Below are positions 7,948 through 16,822 of a stretch of 64,000 nt of DNA, piece by piece (within the stretch, counting starts at the first letter, position 1; each line of letters begins with the position of its first letter). The DNA is from Alphaproteobacteria bacterium (lineage in GTDB: Bacteria; Pseudomonadota; Alphaproteobacteria; Micropepsales; Micropepsaceae): contig PLJH01000129.1 of the NCBI GenBank assembly GCA_003139615.1, forward strand, positions 1-64,000, in the 5' to 3' direction. The translations under genes and the position numbers were made by a program. The notes below the pieces were generated by a model, which saw nothing but the letters and a program-made list of their open reading frames with translations, ran no database searches and was not told where the DNA came from.

Positions 7948-9525
7948 ATGACTTACCAACCGCCATCATTCCCCGACGACTTCAACATGGCGGATTATTT
8001 TCTGTTCTCGAATATCGCGGCGGGACGCGGCGATAACCCTGCGATCCTGTTCGAAGGCGAAACGATTTCCTATCGCATAGTCGCCGACAAGGCCATGAGA
8101 GTCGCACGCAATCTTGTTGCCGACGGGTTGCTCCCCGAGCAACGCGTGCTGGTGTGCATGCAGGACCGGCCGGAATTCGCCTATGCGTGGTTCGGCGCGA
8201 TCAAGGCGGGCGCGGTGGCGACGCAGATCAATCCGCTGCTGCCTGCCGCGGATTACGAATATTATTTGAGCTATGTGAAACCGCAATTCGCGTTTGTGGA
8301 CGAACAAAGCCTGCCCGAATTCGAAAAGGCGTTGGCGTCCACGCGGCATTGCGGCCGCGGACACGGCCTCGACAATGTCATCGTCGTCAGCCGCGACCCC
8401 GCGGGACACAAAAGCTTCGATGCCTGGATCGATCGCGCGTCCGAAGCCGAGCCCTGGCCGACGCGCAAGGACGATCCTGCGGTCTGGCTGTTCACCAGCG
8501 GGACCACGGGGCAAAGCAAAGGCGCGGTCCACAGCCACACGCATTTTCCGTTCAACACGGAAGTCTACGCCAAGAACTTCATCGGCATCCGCGAAAGCGA
8601 CGTCACCATTTCCGGCGCGCGACTGTTTTTCGGCTATGCAACGGGCACAAATCTGATGTTCCCGTTTGCCGTGGGCGCAACAACCGCCTTGTTTCGCGAG
8701 CAACCGACACCGGCCCTGCTGTTCGAACAAATCTCCAAACACAAGGCGACGGTGTTCACCAGCGTGCCGACACTGATCAACAAGATGCTGCAGGCTCCGG
8801 AAGAGCAGCGCCGCGATATCTCCAGCGTACGTTTGATGTGGAGCGCGGGCGAAGCGCTGCCGCTCGATCTGCACGACCGTTGGAACCGCGCCTTCGGCGT
8901 GCCGATCATTGACGGCATCGGAAGTGCTGAAAGCTTTCACATCTATATCAGCAACCGGCCCGGCGATGTGCGCCCCGGCAGTCTCGGCCGGCTGGTGCCG
9001 GGTTACGAAGCAAAATTGATCGACGATGACGGCAATCCCGTCGCCCAGGGCGATGTCGGCACCCTGTGGCTGAAGGGCGATTCCGCGGCGACGCATTATC
9101 ATGCAGCCTACGAGAAATCGAAGGAGCATCTGCGCGGCGGCTGGATCGTCAGCGGCGACAAGTTCCGCGAGGATGCCGACGGCTATTGGTATTACGAAGG
9201 CCGCGGCGACGATCTGCTCAAGAGCGGTGGCATCTATGTGAGCCCGCTGGAAGTCGAGAACTGCCTGATCCAGCACGCAGCCGTGCGCGAATGCTGCGTG
9301 GTCGGCCGCAAGGACGAGAACGGGCTCGAAAAGCCGCTCGCCATCGTCGTGCTGAAAGAGGATTTCGCGGGCTCGCCCACGCTCGAAACGGAACTCATCG
9401 CCTTCGCGAAGAGCAAGCTCGCGCGCTACAAGGCGCCGCATTGGGTCCTCTTCGCTGACACCGCTCTGCCCCGCAACGATCGCGACAAGGTCGATCGCAA
9501 GAAACTCAAGGCTGTGCACGCATGA
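7948..9525 (+). CDS. benzoate-CoA ligase family protein, probable anthranilate (2-aminobenzoate)-CoA ligase
   Basis: A 525-residue adenylate-forming enzyme. The AMP-binding P-loop FTSGTTGQSKG lies near residues 185-200, GIGSAESFHIYISN follows further on, and YYEGRGDDLLKSGGIYVSPLEVE is the hinge and C-terminal core typical of the benzoate-CoA ligase group. It would activate an aromatic acid with ATP and CoA. Linkage to the anthraniloyl-CoA monooxygenase/reductase makes 2-aminobenzoate the best guess, with benzoate or hydroxybenzoate as alternatives. ATG 7948 has GAGGG upstream and follows the SDR stop by 10 bp. The stop overlaps the creatininase start by ATGA. Confidence 0.87.
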   Translation: MTYQPPSFPDDFNMADYFLFSNIAAGRGDNPAILFEGETISYRIVADKAMRVARNLVADGLLPEQRVLVCMQDRPEFAYAWFGAIKAGAVATQINPLLPAADYEYYLSYVKPQFAFVDEQSLPEFEKALASTRHCGRGHGLDNVIVVSRDPAGHKSFDAWIDRASEAEPWPTRKDDPAVWLFTSGTTGQSKGAVHSHTHFPFNTEVYAKNFIGIRESDVTISGARLFFGYATGTNLMFPFAVGATTALFREQPTPALLFEQISKHKATVFTSVPTLINKMLQAPEEQRRDISSVRLMWSAGEALPLDLHDRWNRAFGVPIIDGIGSAESFHIYISNRPGDVRPGSLGRLVPGYEAKLIDDDGNPVAQGDVGTLWLKGDSAATHYHAAYEKSKEHLRGGWIVSGDKFREDADGYWYYEGRGDDLLKSGGIYVSPLEVENCLIQHAAVRECCVVGRKDENGLEKPLAIVVLKEDFAGSPTLETELIAFAKSKLARYKAPHWVLFADTALPRNDRDKVDRKKLKAVHA

Positions 9526-10421
9526 AAGCGGAGTTCGCTGCGAATGCGTGGCCCGGCATGCGCGACGCGCTCAACAGCGGCACCCCTGTCGTCGGCATCC
9601 TGCCTTGCGGCGCCACCGAAGCGCATGGGCCGCACCTGCCGTTGAACACCGACGTCATCATCAGCGAGACCATGGCGGCATATGCGTTGCCTTTACTTGC
9701 CGCGCGCGGCATCGCGGCCACGGTCCTCCCGCCGCTCGCTTATATGCCGGCGAATTATGCAGAAGCGTTTTCGGGCACCGTCAGCATTCGCACCGCGACC
9801 GCCAAGGCGCTGCTGCTCGACATCGCAGCGAGCCTGAAGGCGCAAGGCCTGGCTTGCGTGGCGCTCGCCAACAGCCATTTCGATCCGGCGAATGTCGCGA
9901 TGCTGCGCGAGGCAGTGGATGAAATTCGCGCGACAGGTTTCCCCGTGGCGTTTCCGGATTTCACGCGCCGCAAGCTCGCACAGACGCTGACGGCGGAATT
10001 CCAGTCGGGCGCGTGCCACGCGGGTCAATACGAAACGAGCCTCGTCATGGCGGCGCGCCCCGACCTTGTGGACGACGCGGCGCGGCTGTCTTTACAGGAC
10101 AACCCCGCCAGCCTCACCGAAGCCTTCGCGAAAGGCGCACGCACGTTCGAGCAGGCGGGCGGTCCGAACGCCTATTTCGGATTTCCCCGCCACGCGAGCG
10201 CCGAAGAGGGAATCGAGAGTTACCGGACGATGGCGGCGGCCCTGGTAGCGGCCGTCGAAGAGGCACTGGCGGCCCGGGGCTGGACGACGACGGTTTCCAT
10301 TGGGAAATCGCAGCTTCGTGTAGGAGGTGCCCGGTTGCGGAGGGATGCCCGATACGGCATAAACTTGCCGGATTCTGGCGATTGCAGGCTCTGTGAAGGG
10401 AATAGCGGCGAAATCGATTGA
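9522..10421 (+). CDS. creatininase-family metal-dependent hydrolase
   Basis: A 299-residue protein with the creatininase/MftE fold signature: GATEAHGPHLPLNTD near residue 30 supplies the Glu, His and Asp metal ligands, and CHAGQYETS supplies a further His and Glu. The usual NGHGGN motif is changed to NSHFDPAN, keeping the His but losing the Gly-Gly. The start overlaps the ligase stop by ATGA. Residues after ~252 have no family counterpart and may come from loss of the ancestral stop. Relatives hydrolyse cyclic amides or, in inositol catabolism, a C-C bond in a cyclic diketone. A ring-opening or deamidating step in the anthranilate pathway is therefore plausible but unproven. Confidence 0.8.
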   Translation: MKAEFAANAWPGMRDALNSGTPVVGILPCGATEAHGPHLPLNTDVIISETMAAYALPLLAARGIAATVLPPLAYMPANYAEAFSGTVSIRTATAKALLLDIAASLKAQGLACVALANSHFDPANVAMLREAVDEIRATGFPVAFPDFTRRKLAQTLTAEFQSGACHAGQYETSLVMAARPDLVDDAARLSLQDNPASLTEAFAKGARTFEQAGGPNAYFGFPRHASAEEGIESYRTMAAALVAAVEEALAARGWTTTVSIGKSQLRVGGARLRRDARYGINLPDSGDCRLCEGNSGEID

Positions 10422-10422
10422 A

Positions 10423-10767
10423 ATGCGACGCTTCGGGCCGGCGCGGCGCTTCCTCTTGTTCTTCGCCCTTTTTGCCTTCACGCTGCAGTCCTTTATCGCC
10501 CAGACCCACATCCACGCCGAATCTCCGGCCAGCACCGTCAAGATTGAGACGACGACATCTGCCGGCAAAGCGCCCGCCGACCATAGCCAGGCGGATTGTC
10601 CGTTCTGTCAGGCCGTCGTCCATGTCGGGTCGGTTGTGGCATCGGCGCCTCCACTTCTGCGCCTGCCCTTTTCATGGGTTGAAACCACAACTCTCGTTTT
10701 CACCGCCGTCGCGATTTCCAGTTCGACAGCGCATGATTGGCAGAGCCGCGCACCACCGCGCGTTTGA
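10423..10767 (+). CDS. DUF2946-family exported protein, metal-efflux associated
   Basis: A 114-residue protein with an N-terminal hydrophobic segment (RRFLLFFALFAFTLQSF), then THIHAE, a CPFCQ pair and a C-terminal W-SRAPP ending. That combination is typical of DUF2946, small periplasmic proteins usually found beside copper or other metal transport genes. His and paired Cys suggest metal binding, but no reaction is known. ATG 10423 lies 1 bp after the creatininase stop. A GTG at 10393 is an alternative that would overlap that gene. It precedes the CzcCBA-like genes and probably belongs functionally with them. Confidence 0.7.
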   Translation: MRRFGPARRFLLFFALFAFTLQSFIAQTHIHAESPASTVKIETTTSAGKAPADHSQADCPFCQAVVHVGSVVASAPPLLRLPFSWVETTTLVFTAVAISSSTAHDWQSRAPPRV

Positions 10768-10860
10768 CCCCACATAAATTCGAGTCGCGTGAGCCGTAAA
10801 CGCTTGCGCCTGATCTTCGCTTAGCCCCAGGGCGTAAGCCGTTTGAAAAACCGTGAAGCC

Positions 10861-12372
10861 ATGAAAATCCATAAGCGGGCGCATTTGCGGCCACCGCGAA
10901 TGCGCGTCCTGTCCGTTCTCACGCTTTGCCTGCTCAGTGCGAGCTGCGCCGTGGGGCCTGATTTCAAGAAGCCTACGCCACCCGCCGTCTCCGCCTACAC
11001 GCCACAGCCATTGTCGACGACGGCCGCGACGCCGAATGTCGCCGGGGGCGAAGCCCAGAACTTTGTCGAAGGCGGCGATCTTTCCGGCGATTGGTGGACG
11101 TTGTTTCATTCGCAGCCACTGAACGATTTGATCGACGAGGCACTGAAGAACAATCACGATCTCAAGGCGGCGCAGGCAGCGATCAAGGCCGCGCGCGAGC
11201 ACGTTCTCGCGCAGAAAGGCGCCTACTATCCCAGTGTCTCGGCCGGCTATTCGGCCAGCCGCCAGAAACAATCGAATCTCATTTCGCCGACGCCGGACCA
11301 AAACATCTTCCAATACAATCTCTTCACGCCGGATGTGAGCGTTTCCTATACGCCCGACGTGTTCGGCTTGAATCAAAGAACGGTGGAGTCGTTGCAGGCG
11401 CAGGAACAGCAGATGCGCTTCCAGATGGTCGCGACCTACACCACGCTGACCTCGAATGTCGTGGTCGCTGCGATCCAGCTGGGCGCAACACAGGCGCAGA
11501 TCGACGCCACGAACGACCTGATCGACGCCAATATCCGCATGGTCGATATCCTGAAATATCAACTCAAGAAGGGTTATGCGAGCGGGCTCGATCTCGCAGC
11601 CCAGCAATCGCAGCTTGAGCAGCTGCGGGCCACGCTCCCGCCTCTCGTCAAGCAATTGGCGCAGTTGCGCGATCAACTGGCCGTGCTGGTCGGACGCTTT
11701 CCCGACAAGGCGCCGACGGACAAATTCGATCTGGCGAGCCTGACTTTGCCGCAGGACATCCCCGTGAGCCTGCCGTCGAAGCTCGTCGCGCAACGCCCGG
11801 ACGTTTTGCAGGCGGAAGAGAACCTGCATTCCGCCAGCGCGCAGATCGGAGTTGCGGAAGCGAACCGCTTGCCCAATCTCCAATTGACCGCCGATGCCGG
11901 CAGTACCGTATTAATGATCGGTCAGACATTTGCGCCCGGCACTGGCTTCTGGGAGATCGGCGCGCAACTGGCAGCGCCCATCTTCGACGGCGGCAATCTG
12001 ATGCATCAGGAACACGCGGCACGCGACGCCTATGTGCAGGCGCTGGAGCAATATCGCAGCACGGTACAAACGGCCTTCCAGAATGTCGCCGACACATTGG
12101 CTGCGCTGGAACAGGATGCGCTGGCGCTGAAAACGGCGGCCGCCGCCGAAGATGCGGCCAAGATGACGCTCGATTTGTCCGAGCGCCAGTTGAGGGATGG
12201 CTACACCAACGATCTCGCCGTGCTGAACGCCGAGCAGGCCTATCAGCAGGCGCGGATCAATCGTTTGCAGGCGCAGTCCAATCGCTTTGCGGATACGGCG
12301 GCATTGTTTCAGGCGCTGGGCGGCGGCTGGTGGAATCGGACCGATCTGACCGGGGGAAAACATGACAAGTAG
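10861..12372 (+). CDS. RND efflux outer-membrane lipoprotein, NodT/OprM type
   Basis: A 503-residue outer-membrane channel (TolC fold). The signal peptide ends in a lipobox (LLSASC), followed by AVGPDFKKPTPP, the conserved start of mature NodT/OprM proteins, and GDWWTLF. Two long helical repeats carry the family patterns (DEALKNNHDLKAAQAAIKAA and a second copy near residue 300; QRPDVLQAEENL). It would form the exit duct for the adaptor and pump that follow, and may also serve the AcrAB-like pair downstream, which has no channel gene of its own. ATG 10861 is chosen; 10900 and TTG 10843 are alternatives. The end overlaps the adaptor gene by 11 bp. Confidence 0.88.
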   Translation: MKIHKRAHLRPPRMRVLSVLTLCLLSASCAVGPDFKKPTPPAVSAYTPQPLSTTAATPNVAGGEAQNFVEGGDLSGDWWTLFHSQPLNDLIDEALKNNHDLKAAQAAIKAAREHVLAQKGAYYPSVSAGYSASRQKQSNLISPTPDQNIFQYNLFTPDVSVSYTPDVFGLNQRTVESLQAQEQQMRFQMVATYTTLTSNVVVAAIQLGATQAQIDATNDLIDANIRMVDILKYQLKKGYASGLDLAAQQSQLEQLRATLPPLVKQLAQLRDQLAVLVGRFPDKAPTDKFDLASLTLPQDIPVSLPSKLVAQRPDVLQAEENLHSASAQIGVAEANRLPNLQLTADAGSTVLMIGQTFAPGTGFWEIGAQLAAPIFDGGNLMHQEHAARDAYVQALEQYRSTVQTAFQNVADTLAALEQDALALKTAAAAEDAAKMTLDLSERQLRDGYTNDLAVLNAEQAYQQARINRLQAQSNRFADTAALFQALGGGWWNRTDLTGGKHDK

Positions 12373-13510
12373 ATCGCGTCACCGGGCGCTTGCGTTCGCA
12401 GCCGTTGCGATTGCAGCCTTCGTCGCCGGCTGCTCGCCGAAGGACGACAAGTCCGACGCCGCGTCCGTCACGGCCGGCAATGTGAAGCTGACCGACGATC
12501 AGCTGAAACACATCAGGGTTTACACCGTCGCATCCACCAAATGGCGCAAGACGGTCGACGCCACGGGCGCAGTCGATTTCGACAACGATCAGGCGACGAG
12601 CGTGCTGGCGCCGTTCTCGGGACCGGTGACGCGCATTCTCGTAACGCCCGGCGAAAAGGTGAAGAAAGATCAGCCGCTTGCCGTGGTGGAGTCGCCCGAC
12701 TTCGCGGCCGCCGTCGATGCCTATCGCAAAGCGGTTTCAACGGCTTCTACCAATCGCAAGCTTGCAGACCTCGACAAGGACCTTCTCAAGCATCAGGGCG
12801 TATCGCAGCGCGAAGCGGATCAGGCGGAAACCGATGCCGTCAGCGCGGAGGCCGATCGCTACGCCGCGTTGCGCGCGCTCGCGTCCCTCAACATCGATCC
12901 GCACGACCTGAAGGAGGTCGAGCGGGGCCGCGCGCTTGCGCATATCGAAGGTACCATCCGCGCACCCATCGCGGGAACGGTGGTCGAAAGGCTGATCACG
13001 CCGGGAGAGCTGCTCCAGGCCGGTTCGACAGCTTGCTTTACAGTCGCCGATATCTCGCGCGTCTGGGTGCTGGCGCAGGTGTTCGACGCGGATATCGCAT
13101 CCGTCGCAGTTGGCGATACGGCCGAGATCGAAACAGGCATCGGCGCAAACAAAGTCGCGGGAACGGTGACCAACGTCCCCGCCCTCGTAGACCCCACCAC
13201 GCGCTCCGTGAATGTGCGCGTGACAGTCGACAATCCGGCGGGGCTTCTCAAGAAACAAATGTATGTGCATGTGGCGATACAATCCCGCCAGGAAAACACG
13301 GGGCTGCTCGCGCCCGTGTCCGCAGTCCTGCGCGACGATGAAAACCTGCCATTCGTCTATGTCGAGCAGCGGGATGGCGGGTTTGCGCGAGAGCATGTGA
13401 CGCTCGGCACTCGCGCCGGCGATCTCTACGACATTCCCGAAGGCGTCCACGCAGGCGACCGCATTGTGGTCGATGGCGGCCTCTTCATTCAGTTCATGCA
13501 AGCGCAATGA
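12362..13510 (+). CDS. periplasmic adaptor (membrane-fusion) protein of a CzcB/CusB-type metal efflux system
   Basis: A 382-residue lipoprotein-type adaptor: the signal sequence ends with VAGC, then come a split lipoyl domain (VLAPFSGPVTRILVTPGEKV; TIRAPIAGTVVERLITPGE), a helical hairpin between them, and beta-barrel segments (VWVLAQVFDADIASVAVGD; NVRVTVDNPAGLLKKQMYV). Adaptors of this form link a heavy-metal RND pump to the outer-membrane channel. The gene overlaps the channel gene upstream and the pump gene downstream (ATGA), so the three are translationally coupled. No Met- or His-rich N-terminal metal motif is evident, so the transported ion is not clear. Confidence 0.88.
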   Translation: MTSRSRHRALAFAAVAIAAFVAGCSPKDDKSDAASVTAGNVKLTDDQLKHIRVYTVASTKWRKTVDATGAVDFDNDQATSVLAPFSGPVTRILVTPGEKVKKDQPLAVVESPDFAAAVDAYRKAVSTASTNRKLADLDKDLLKHQGVSQREADQAETDAVSAEADRYAALRALASLNIDPHDLKEVERGRALAHIEGTIRAPIAGTVVERLITPGELLQAGSTACFTVADISRVWVLAQVFDADIASVAVGDTAEIETGIGANKVAGTVTNVPALVDPTTRSVNVRVTVDNPAGLLKKQMYVHVAIQSRQENTGLLAPVSAVLRDDENLPFVYVEQRDGGFAREHVTLGTRAGDLYDIPEGVHAGDRIVVDGGLFIQFMQAQ

Positions 13511-16500
13511 CCGACGAACTGCCTCCCATGCCGCCGCGTGCGCCGTCGATCATGAACCGGATCGTCGCGTCTTCGCTCGGCCAGCGTTTCCTCGTGATCA
13601 TGATGACGCTCGTGCTGATCGGCGCGGGCATTCGTGCTCTGGAGCGCCTGCCCGTCGATGCCTATCCCGATCTGTCTCCGGCGATCGTCGAGATCATCAC
13701 GCAATGGCCGGGACACGCCGCCGAGGAAGTCGAGCGGCTGATCACCGTTCCCGTCGAAGTGGAAATGAACGGCATCCCGCAGACCGACAATGTCCGCTCG
13801 ATTTCGCTCTATGGCCTGTCCGACGTCATCATCACCTACCAGGATAACACCGACAACAATTTCGCCCGCCAGGAGGTTTTCAACCGGCTGCCGGATCTCA
13901 GCCTGCCCACCGGCGTGACGCCCTCCGTGTCGCCGCTCTCCTCGCCGTCGGGATTGATCTACCGCTACGTACTGCAGAGCCCCGACCGTTCGCCCATGGA
14001 GCTCAAGACACTCGAAGCCTGGACGATCGAGCCGCAATACAAATCCGTGCCCGGCGTGGCCGACGATTCAGGCTTCGGCGGCGGCACGATGCAGTATCAG
14101 GTGATGCTCGACCCGATCAAAGTCGCGGGCGCCGGTCTCTCGGTCGCGCAGGTTGAGGCTTCGCTCACTGCCAACAACAGCAATGCGGGCGGCGGATTCT
14201 ATTCCCAGGGCGGCCAGTTCTATTACGTGCGCGGCATCGGCCGCATGGTCACGCCGGAAGACATCGGCAACGTCGTTCTGACCGTGAACAACGGCACGCC
14301 CGTGCTGCTCAAAGATGTCGGCCATGTGGTGATCGGCATTGCGCCGCGGCTTGGCGAGTTCGGCTACGAGAAGCAGGACGACGCGGTCGAAGGCGTGATC
14401 CTGCTGCGCACCGGCGATAAAACGCAGGACGTGCTCAAAGGCGTCGAGGCGAAAACGAAGGAACTGAACGAGCAGCTCCTGCCCAAGGACGTCAAGGTCG
14501 TTCCGTATTACGACAGGACCGATCTCATCGACCTGACGACCGACATTGTGGAAAAGAACCTTCTGCGCGGTATTTTCCTTGTCGTCGTCGTTCTGGTGTT
14601 TTTCCTGTATGATTTCCGCGCCGGCCTGATCGTCGCGACCACCATTCCGCTCGCGCTCCTGTTCGCATTCATCTGCCTCGACCTGCAGCACGCCTCCGCA
14701 AATCTTCTTTCCATCGGCGCGGTGGATTTCGGGATACTCGTCGACGGCGCCGTAGTGATGGTCGAAAACATCTTTCGACAACTCGCGGCGCGTGAAGGAC
14801 AGCGGATCGATGTGATGGAAGTGATCAAAGATGCGGCGGCAGAAGTGGATCGCCCGCTTTTTTATGCCGTCGCCGTGATCGTCGTCAGCTTCCTGCCGAT
14901 CTATGTCCTGTCCGGGCCTTCGGGCACACTGTTTCGGCCCATGGCGGACACGATGGTGTTCGCCCTTGTCGGTTCCCTGATCATCACGCTTATTCTATTG
15001 CCGGTATTGTGTTCATGGTTCATGCGCGACGGCGTGAAGGAGCGCCGCAATGCGATCTTCGAATGGATCAAGTCTTTCTACGCCGGCGTTCTCGATATCT
15101 GCCTCGCCGCTCCCTGGCTCACGACGCTGATCTCGGCCGGTGTGCTGGCCGGTTCGCTGCTGCTGATCCCGTTCATCGGCGCGGAATTCATGCCGCAGCT
15201 GGACGAAGGCGCGCTCTGGGTGCGCGCGACGATGCCCTACACGATCTCGTTCGATGAATCGGCGAAGATCACGCCCAAGATTCGTGACATCCTGAAATCC
15301 TTTCCCGAGGTCACGACGGTCGCCTCAGAACTGGGCCGCCCGGACGACGGCACCGATTCAACCGGCTTCTTCAACGTCGAATTTTATGTCGGCCTGAAGC
15401 CTTACTCCACCTGGAACGGCGCCTACAGCACCAAGGCGGAGCTAATCGAGGCGATCAACAAGAAGCTCGGCTCGTTTCCGGGCATCATCTTCAACTACAC
15501 GCAACCGGCGGAAGACGCGGTCGACGAAGCGGAATCGGGCTTGAAAAGCGCGCTTGCGGTCAAGGTGTTCGGACCCGACCTCAACACGCTTCAGGTCAAG
15601 GGTAAGGCGATCAAGGAAATCCTGCAGAATGTGCGCGGCATCCGCGATGTGACATTGGTGAAGGAACTGGGCCAGCCCAGCCTCGACATCAAGATCGACC
15701 GCGCCAAGATCGCGCGCTATGGCCTCAACGTCGACGACGTCAACGCGCTGATCCAGACGGCCATCGGCGGCGATGTCGCCACCGAAGTGGTGCAGCAGGA
15801 AAAGCAGTTCGATCTCGTCGTGCGTCTCGAAGAGAAATACCGCAACACGCCTGAGGAAATTGCGAATATCCCGGTCGCGACGTCCGGCGGGCAGCAGATT
15901 CCGCTCAAGGAGCTTGCGGACATCCAGGTGGAGAACGGCGCCTCGTTCATCTACCGCCAATACAATTCCCGCTATATCGGCGTGCAGTTTTCCGTGCAGG
16001 GACGCGACCTCGCCGGCGCGGTGGGCGACGCCATCGATCAGGTCAAAGCCAAGGTCACCCTGCCCCAGGGTTACCATCTGGATTGGGGCGGCGAATATAC
16101 GGAATACACCGCCTCGCGCGCGCAGATGAATATCATCCTGCCGCTGACATTGTTCCTGATCTTCCTGTTGCTGTTCGCGCTCTACAGCAATTTCAAATTT
16201 CCGTTCATCACCGTTCTGGGCGTGCTGTTGTCGGCGCCCGTCGGCGGCATCGTCGCGCTGTGGATCACGGGCACGCCCTTTTCCGCGTCGTCGGGAATTG
16301 GCTTCCTCGCTTTGTTCGGCGTCTCGGTGCAGACGGCCATCGTCTACATCTCCTACGTCAACGAATTGCGCCGCAACGGAACGGGCGTGACCGAAGCGAT
16401 CCGCGAAGGCGCGATCCTCAGATTGCGCCCCATCATGATGACCGCCCTCGTTGCTGCATTGGGTTTGCTTCCCGCGGCACTCGCCACAGGCGTGGGCACG

Positions 16501-16626
16501 GATTCCCAGCGACCTTTCGCGCTCGTGATCGTCTCCGGCCTGTTCTCGCGGCTGCTGATCAGCGTGTTCCTGATGCCGGCGCTCTATACGATCGTCGCGC
16601 GTCCCGGAGACCGGCTGGAAGTGTAA
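13507..16626 (+). CDS. heavy-metal RND efflux pump (CzcA/CusA family)
   Basis: A 1039-residue inner-membrane proton antiporter with the HME-RND pattern. An N-terminal helix precedes RLPVDAYPDLSPAIVEI, and TWPGHAAEEVE-like porter sequences follow (here QWPGHAAEEVERLIT). The fourth-helix signature DFGILVDGAVVMVEN near residue 407 has the Asp residues that relay protons in metal pumps and differs from the DD pair of multidrug pumps. It would move divalent or monovalent metal ions (Co/Zn/Cd/Ni or Cu/Ag) from periplasm or cytosol to the outside. Length and the repeated two-half structure are complete. It ends the DUF2946 - channel - adaptor - pump unit. Confidence 0.9.
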   Translation: MTDELPPMPPRAPSIMNRIVASSLGQRFLVIMMTLVLIGAGIRALERLPVDAYPDLSPAIVEIITQWPGHAAEEVERLITVPVEVEMNGIPQTDNVRSISLYGLSDVIITYQDNTDNNFARQEVFNRLPDLSLPTGVTPSVSPLSSPSGLIYRYVLQSPDRSPMELKTLEAWTIEPQYKSVPGVADDSGFGGGTMQYQVMLDPIKVAGAGLSVAQVEASLTANNSNAGGGFYSQGGQFYYVRGIGRMVTPEDIGNVVLTVNNGTPVLLKDVGHVVIGIAPRLGEFGYEKQDDAVEGVILLRTGDKTQDVLKGVEAKTKELNEQLLPKDVKVVPYYDRTDLIDLTTDIVEKNLLRGIFLVVVVLVFFLYDFRAGLIVATTIPLALLFAFICLDLQHASANLLSIGAVDFGILVDGAVVMVENIFRQLAAREGQRIDVMEVIKDAAAEVDRPLFYAVAVIVVSFLPIYVLSGPSGTLFRPMADTMVFALVGSLIITLILLPVLCSWFMRDGVKERRNAIFEWIKSFYAGVLDICLAAPWLTTLISAGVLAGSLLLIPFIGAEFMPQLDEGALWVRATMPYTISFDESAKITPKIRDILKSFPEVTTVASELGRPDDGTDSTGFFNVEFYVGLKPYSTWNGAYSTKAELIEAINKKLGSFPGIIFNYTQPAEDAVDEAESGLKSALAVKVFGPDLNTLQVKGKAIKEILQNVRGIRDVTLVKELGQPSLDIKIDRAKIARYGLNVDDVNALIQTAIGGDVATEVVQQEKQFDLVVRLEEKYRNTPEEIANIPVATSGGQQIPLKELADIQVENGASFIYRQYNSRYIGVQFSVQGRDLAGAVGDAIDQVKAKVTLPQGYHLDWGGEYTEYTASRAQMNIILPLTLFLIFLLLFALYSNFKFPFITVLGVLLSAPVGGIVALWITGTPFSASSGIGFLALFGVSVQTAIVYISYVNELRRNGTGVTEAIREGAILRLRPIMMTALVAALGLLPAALATGVGTDSQRPFALVIVSGLFSRLLISVFLMPALYTIVARPGDRLEV

Positions 16627-16822
16627 GGGTGCGGCGCGAAGTCCCGCCGCTCGATCTCAAGGGCTTCAATTTACCGAGAGAATGCTGTGTTTCGCGTGTT
16701 TTTTTACGATCTGCGCCCCACGCGTACCTGCAATTCGCCTTTTTCTTCCTAGATTGTTGCGGATGCTAGGGGTAGGAACCGGCAGCCCTGCCGATCTCCA
16801 ACCAGCGTCTGAGCAATTACCC

